A DNA stretch of 64,000 nucleotides from Pegea sp. RAD2-039 (taxonomy: Eukaryota; Chordata; Thaliacea; Salpida; Salpidae). Position numbers and translations under genes: made by a program. This document shows, one piece after another, positions 59,295-64,000 of the stretch; within the stretch, counting starts at the first letter, position 1, and every line of letters begins with the position of its first letter. The stretch covers positions 558,001-622,000 of the forward strand of contig JAQGEQ010000046.1 of the NCBI GenBank assembly GCA_034620365.1, written 5' to 3'. The notes below the pieces were generated by a model. That model worked only from the letters and a program-made list of their open reading frames with translations. It was not told where the DNA came from and made no database searches.

Positions 59295-62200
59295 CTAACT
59301 ACTTCTAAAATATTTAGGTGTATTCATATGAAAGTTATGATTTGAATAAGGCCAGTGGCCATCAAACTTTTTCCCAAAAACTTTATTGAATTTAATCGAA
59401 GAAGAAATTGTTTCGTGATCAGATGCAATTCTTTCATTATCAAAGGTTCCAGATCTTCCATAAAACTCCCACTTTGCAATCTGGAGCTCAGTATCACTCA
59501 AGCCACCATGAGAGATGCGAGCGTATCCTAATCTGAAAATAACCAAACAGTATAACAAATTGTCTTTTAGCAAAAGTGGCGTGGCATCTACTTTTATATT
59601 AGTAACTTGCAAGCAGCTAGATATTGAAACTTAAAAACCATATAGAAGCAACTAGTAGCAAACCTTCTCAAGTCTCGATACATGATATATTGACACCATC
59701 TTTCAAGGTCTGTTGGATCAATATCACGAAGACCTCCCTTGTTGATGAGATGTTTATAATCTCGACTTCCAGGTGATGACGTCACATATCCAAGAAAAAC
59801 TACTGGAAAAGGGGAATTACCAGAAATCTCAGCGAGTCTCTTCGCTTGTAAACGTCGATCCAAATCATCTCTAAGATGAGATCTTCTTGATCAAAAACTT
59901 GATCAACAACTACCAGTACCTGTCATTGCCCATATGAGTCACTACAAACGTCACCAGATGTCCAGTGATGTTGATAGTTGCTGAGATTGCAGGGGCGAGC
60001 TCACCCTCAGGAGAAGGTAACAAGTGATGAGTGGAATTGATGATTGGATATTTTGACAGCAACATAACTCCTATTTGGATAAAGATACAACATGATTGGG
60101 TGATGTAGAATATACGATCTTTACCCCAAGTGTGATCTCTAGTCGAAGGTCCGAAGTCAGAATACATGTTTAGACGTTCACTTAACCACATGGTAATGTC
60201 GTTGTTACCTGGTTGGAAATCACGAGTTGGAATTTTCATTGATATATGATTAGTTACCGAGGTAAGGTTTAGAAGCATCACTTTCAAGCAATGTGATTAC
60301 ATCTGCTTCGGAGTTTTCAAGAAGTTTTGCGGCTCGCTCAAGACTAGGCCAACCTTGATTGTCGTAACCGAAATGAAAAGTCCAGATCAAAGCAGAGAAT
60401 TGAGATTTTGTTTCTAAAAATTGTGGAGAGTTCTTAACAACAAATTTCTTTAAATTCAAACGTCAACATTTAGAGAGAAATTGATTAATTATAAATAAAT
60501 CAATATTATAAATTAACAACTGACTTATAGAAGCGACTGGGGTTATTGCAGATTTTCTATAATGAAAACCAATCAAGCCAAAAATGACAACAAGAAATAT
60601 TGTGTTTTTGATAAATGTTTCATCATAGCTATTCACTTTTTTCACTTCTTTTTCTTTCGCTGGTAAGTTTAGTTTGAAACATATTGGATATGTTATATCT
60701 TGTTTCTTCATCAATGAAAGAGTAATCAAAGATGTAGCTAGTCCTATATTCAATAAATACCATTTGTAAATACCGCGAGCTTTTCAAATATTTGTTTAAG
60801 TCATCTTCAAGTTTATTGATCAATAAATATTTCAAACATTTAACAAAATCGGTTGAAGAAAGTTTTCGAATAACTTTTAGTAAAACTTCTTGGCTGGTTT
60901 GAAAATAATTAGTTCACACCGCACGTGCCCAGGTAGTTCACATATTTGATTTATCTCGAAATTAAAAATCTTTATATTCTCACCGACAATTAGGTAAGTT
61001 CTTTCTCTAGCCAATTCACCGGCAAAAGGAACAAAGTTATAAGCTGTACACCAAACCATACCAAATATTCCGATAAGATATGAAAGATTTGCCAGTGACA
61101 AGGAAATGCCTGGATTTTTGCAATTAATAATGTTTTCAGCAACTCGAGGCCAAAGGGACATAAGATGAACCACAAAAAGTAAACCTTTATGAGAATAGTG
61201 AACAATTATCAAAAGTTCAAATGATAATAAAAGTAAAATAAATAAAAGCTAAATTAAGTTGAATAATAAAGAAAAAATTCGAAAGTATTAAACACTTGAA
61301 ATTAGAAGAACATTTCGAAAAAAGTTGATTTCTTTAAAGTGGATTTTCTATTTAAATATAAAGTAAATCAATTAGTAAAATATACAAATTCGATAAGTTG
61401 CTCACCACAAACATACCCATTCCAGCCATTTAGAAACATTAGACCCATACTTGAGGGTAAACCTAAACCCAACCATAAATAATTATGAGACAAGTTTGAA
61501 TATGTTGATAAAATAAAGCCAAAGAAAGCAGCTATCAGAACAAGGCCACTGAAAATATTATTAAAGTGTCAATTTAATTTACTAACTGAATATTTGAAAT
61601 GATTTAGTTAAAAAGTAATTAAATTTTGATGATTAAATAATTACCCCCATGGATTAGGTGCAGGGCTAGGAACATTAAGTCCTGTGACTGTGTATCTGGA
61701 TAAAACTGAAACTTCACCAACGATCGTATGCATTAAATAACACATGCAACCAAATGGCAAACCACTAAAGCAGCTTGTAGCTTGTCTGTAATAAGTCAAA
61801 AACAATTTACTTGAAATATAATCAAATAATTAAAGTATTAAAAGTAACTTCCGTCATTTTCCTTTACATTAGTATCAATGAAAGTAAAAGCAACTTATAT
61901 TCTAGCAAATATTTGAGTGAAATTCTTATTGTAATTATCATATAACTGTGATTGTTACCTAGTAACTTCACTAAGTTTAGCTGTTGATTGACCTTTTGGT
62001 GTCAGACTCCTTTCAGATGACTTAAAGTTTTTCAGGCAGTTCATAAACTTTGTCATCAAAACAAGACAGAATATGGAAGTGATAAACTTATTTGTGTTGA
62101 TGTCATTCCAAGCAGGAGTTATTGATAAATACCTAAAAATAGTCAATATTATAAAATAATTAAAATGATATTTACTCCAAATTATCAAATATCTACTTCT

Positions 62201-62868
62201 AATAAGCAAAAGCTTAAAAAATAAACTTAATCTTAATGGTTAATCTTAAACTTCTTATCAATAAAGTACTTTATGAATAAAAAAGCCAAATACCAAACTC
62301 TAGATGATAAAAGTAGAAAATATCCAATAGTGTATCCCCAAAACGAATTTTTTGATTTTCTCAGATTATCAGACCACCAAGAGCTGATCATCAACAAAAA
62401 AGAAGCTCCAACTCCAACAGATAACATAATCAAGCGACTCAAAGTACTTTCAGCTTGAAATGAACATAACCCAACTAAATTTGAAAAAACATTTTTTTAT
62501 TATTAGTTTATTAGAAAACTTTCATAAGATTTTATCCAATTTTGACTAAAAGTTAATCTTCAAATATTGACTAAAATGATTTTAAAATAAATAAAAAGTT
62601 TAAATTAACTTTTTTTCACAAATACAAAATATTTAAACATACCAAGCATAAGTATAAGCATTGCAAGTTGAAAAAACTCTTTCTTAAAGAGATTTTTTAC
62701 TAGACTTCCACATAACCAAAGAAGAGGACTAAAAACAACAATTACAAAAACTTCATATCCAGTAATATCCAATTCATTAAGAGGATAAAACCATATCATT
62801 GGACCAAGAGCATGAAACAAACTCCAAAAAGTATATCCAACTAGAGATTCCAAAATGATTTCAATCAT
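59295..62868 (-). CDS. CWH43: CWH43 / PGAP2-interacting protein, GPI-lipid remodelling
   Basis: In yeast, Cwh43 replaces the GPI-anchor lipid with ceramide; the animal protein is a multipass ER/Golgi membrane protein. Twelve minus-strand exons form one frame of 719 residues (human 699): 62868-62643, 62453-62270, 62132-61959, 61785-61645, 61548-61406, 61184-60984, 60779-60525, 60413-60258, 60208-60125, 60070-59920, 59870-59664 and 59532-59295. Residues 1 to about 440 carry many membrane helices (FRAG1/Sfk1-like), with landmarks [29 protein letters not shown] and a final helix ending at YRKSAI. The rest is an endonuclease/exonuclease/phosphatase-fold domain: [96 protein letters not shown] and the invariant end [12 protein letters not shown]. 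The acceptor of exon 7 (60780) has a poor pyrimidine tract. The ATG lies 94 bp behind the NDUFAF8-like stop. Confidence 0.95.
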
Positions 62869-62962
62869 AATTATACATTTATTTTACTTATAAATTATTA
62901 AAGCATCTAAGAAGAAGGTTTAATGATTAGAATGAGAAACACAACAATTCAATATACTGAGT
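62869..62962 (-). promoter_or_regulatory. Short intercistronic gap with trans-splice-like acceptor
   Basis: The 94 bp between the NDUFAF8-like stop and the CWH43 ATG hold, on the minus strand, a TTCTAATCA branch-like box followed by a pyrimidine-rich stretch CCTTCTTCTTAG (about 62910-62921) that looks like a 3' splice site without an upstream exon. That is the arrangement expected where a downstream operon gene receives a spliced leader. This is inference from sequence only. Confidence 0.4.
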
Positions 62963-63160
62963 TTACTTCAGAGCAGCTTTTGCAATACACTTTTTTAAGA
63001 CAATAAATTGTTTATTACAATCTCCTTTTCTTAAATTGTCCCATTCGCTAACACAAGTTCCATATTCCAATACTTCTTTTTGACAAAGTCTCATTTTAGC
63101 AGGTAGTTGTTTGCTCATATATTCACGAGCTTTTAAAAATGCTTTAGAATTTTTAGACAT
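62963..63160 (-). CDS. NDUFAF8: Twin CX9C protein, NDUFAF8-like
   Basis: A single-exon frame of 65 residues. It has two CX9C pairs, C-QKEVLEYGT-C and C-NKQFIVLKK-C, separated by a loop, so it should form the helix-hairpin-helix fold oxidised by MIA40 in the mitochondrial intermembrane space. The spacing, short length and an AEA/LEYG-C type first helix match NDUFAF8 (human C17orf89, 74 residues), an assembly factor that works with NDUFAF5 on complex I. Other small CX9C proteins such as COX or CMC factors are possible, so the name is tentative while the fold is clear. Right before the ATG, TTTTTCAG-G resembles a 3' splice site, consistent with a 5' UTR intron or leader trans-splicing. Confidence 0.75.
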   Translation of the reverse strand: MSKNSKAFLKAREYMSKQLPAKMRLCQKEVLEYGTCVSEWDNLRKGDCNKQFIVLKKCIAKAALK

Positions 63161-63459
63161 CCTGAAAAACCTAAAAAATATTTAATATTTAAAAGTTATT
63201 TATAATTTTAAGTAGTAAAATAATTTAACTAAATTTATAAAAATTTATAATATAAATAAATATTTCTTATAGCAATTATAAATAGTAATAATTAGAAAAT
63301 ATTAAAACATAATTTTTACACTAAGTTATAAACAATATTAGAAATGACAAAAAATTAATTACTGTTTATAATACTTAATATATTTAAAAATTAATTTAGA
63401 AATAGTAAAAAGAGCAATGATTAAAATATTAAAATTATTTTTTTAAATTAATAACAATT
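63161..63459. other. Spacer between NDUFAF8-like gene and upstream gene
   Basis: About 300 bp, very AT-rich. No separate feature was seen apart from the acceptor-like site next to the NDUFAF8-like ATG. Confidence 0.4.
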
Positions 63460-63546
63460 TTATGTCTTTGATGTACGCATAATTGCTGTAATCTGTGAAA
63501 CATCAAAATTAAACTTCAGTATTCGAACTGCTGGATAGTACCTAAT
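63460..63546 (-). CDS. Probable 3'-terminal coding exon of an unidentified gene
   Basis: On the minus strand a good acceptor (GTTATTCAG at 63554-63547) is followed by an exactly in-phase 28-codon frame ending in TAA. It reads from IRYYPAVRILKFNFDVSQ to MRTSKT. The base composition is richer in G and C than the flanks, and the residues look like the folded end of a protein. I do not recognise the family. Upstream exons would lie further right; none was found with confidence before the window ends. The gene would run in the same direction as NDUFAF8 and CWH43. Confidence 0.45.
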   Translation of the reverse strand: MRYYPAVRILKFNFDVSQITAIMRTSKT

Positions 63547-64000
63547 CTGAATAACATATTCTATTTACTAGAGTTAAATAAAAGAATATTTTGTAAATTA
63601 ATACATCTAATTTAAATACAAGATTTCTTAAAACTTTAAAACTAAAACGAAAAGGATAAAAAACTATCAGTATTAATTAGATATACTTTGCTATAGCAAA
63701 CTATAACTTTCTTATCTTTCATTTTGACGGTTTTATTTATTTATTACAACAAGCGCGAAAAAGAGTGCCCGAAAAGAGCACCTCCGGCTAATATTATAAA
63801 CTAAACTAATACCTGTTATATATAACAATAATACCTATTAACCTAAGTTGATACCTGTGATATATAATTAAGTTGTTATATTGAAATAAAAAGGCCTTGA
63901 TATTATTTTTCAACCTGTGTAACGTCTCTACTTTCTTGCTTTAATAAATTCATTGTACCAATTTTTATATACAAAATGTCACCTTATGTTACAAAAAATG
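63547..64000. other. AT-rich right edge, possible intron of the orphan-exon gene
   Basis: No exon was recognised. It contains a retroelement fragment at 63730-63790. To its right lie two diverged copies of a motif like TGATACCTGTGATATATAA (about 63810-63870). Confidence 0.35.
63730..63790 (-). repeat. Second copy of the (TAAA)n-tailed retroelement end
   Basis: On the minus strand: GGAGGTGCTCTTTTCGGGCAC followed by TTGTTGTAATAAATAAATAAA. It matches the element at 52979-53037 over its whole length in inverted orientation. G and C are enriched over the flanks. Confidence 0.65.

Noticed and set aside
1-64000. CRISPR arrays, bacterial operons, phage or plasmid features
   Set aside because: The window is intron-containing animal DNA; no direct-repeat/spacer array or prokaryotic signal was seen.

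Overview
The window is nuclear DNA of an animal. It is strongly AT-rich, its genes are split by spliceosomal introns (49 nt to about 5.3 kb) with GT..AG borders, and every recognisable protein is metazoan. A clear myomaker-type gene, a family otherwise known from vertebrates and tunicates, makes an invertebrate chordate (tunicate) the most likely source. This is an inference, not a proof.

Layout: 1-119 may be the first exon of a gene leaving the left edge. 2.0-2.16 kb holds a 5S-rRNA-derived SINE. 4.09-4.98 kb is an HMGB gene (-). 7.49-9.8 kb is a decayed LINE (-). 10.95-13.41 kb is UFSP2 (+), convergent with a PDZ-LIM (Enigma-type) gene at 13.74-16.85 kb (-). 18.1-25.8 kb holds three five-exon membrane-protein genes of the TMEM8/myomaker family (one +, two -) that share intron positions and phases. 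26.5-30.1 kb holds two copies of a tRNA-derived SINE in opposite orientations. 32.2-41.6 kb is a DUSP8/DUSP16-type phosphatase (-) whose first exon replaces the expected rhodanese domain. 41.6-54.1 kb has no recognisable gene. 54.1-55.3 kb is ZMAT2 (+) and 57.15-58.85 kb is LIPT2 (+). 59.3-62.87 kb is CWH43/PGAP2IP (-), 94 bp behind a NDUFAF8-like gene (62.96-63.16 kb, -), which itself lies about 300 bp behind the last exon of another - strand gene.

The genes are mostly unrelated housekeeping functions: chromatin architecture, UFM1 processing, JNK/p38 signalling, splicing, lipoylation, GPI-lipid remodelling and complex I assembly. The exception is a muscle-flavoured stretch, with an actin/Z-disc-type PDZ-LIM scaffold next to the myomaker-like cluster. 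The most interesting observations are (1) the tandem, rapidly diverging myomaker-like trio; (2) a short 3' tail shared by the LINE relic, the tRNA SINE, the 5S SINE and an isolated fragment, as expected if the SINEs borrow the LINE's retrotransposition machinery; (3) the DUSP gene without a rhodanese domain; and (4) the operon-like packing at the right end.

Gene models were assembled by eye from open frames, splice consensus and phase. Every model listed as complete keeps one continuous reading frame from ATG to stop.
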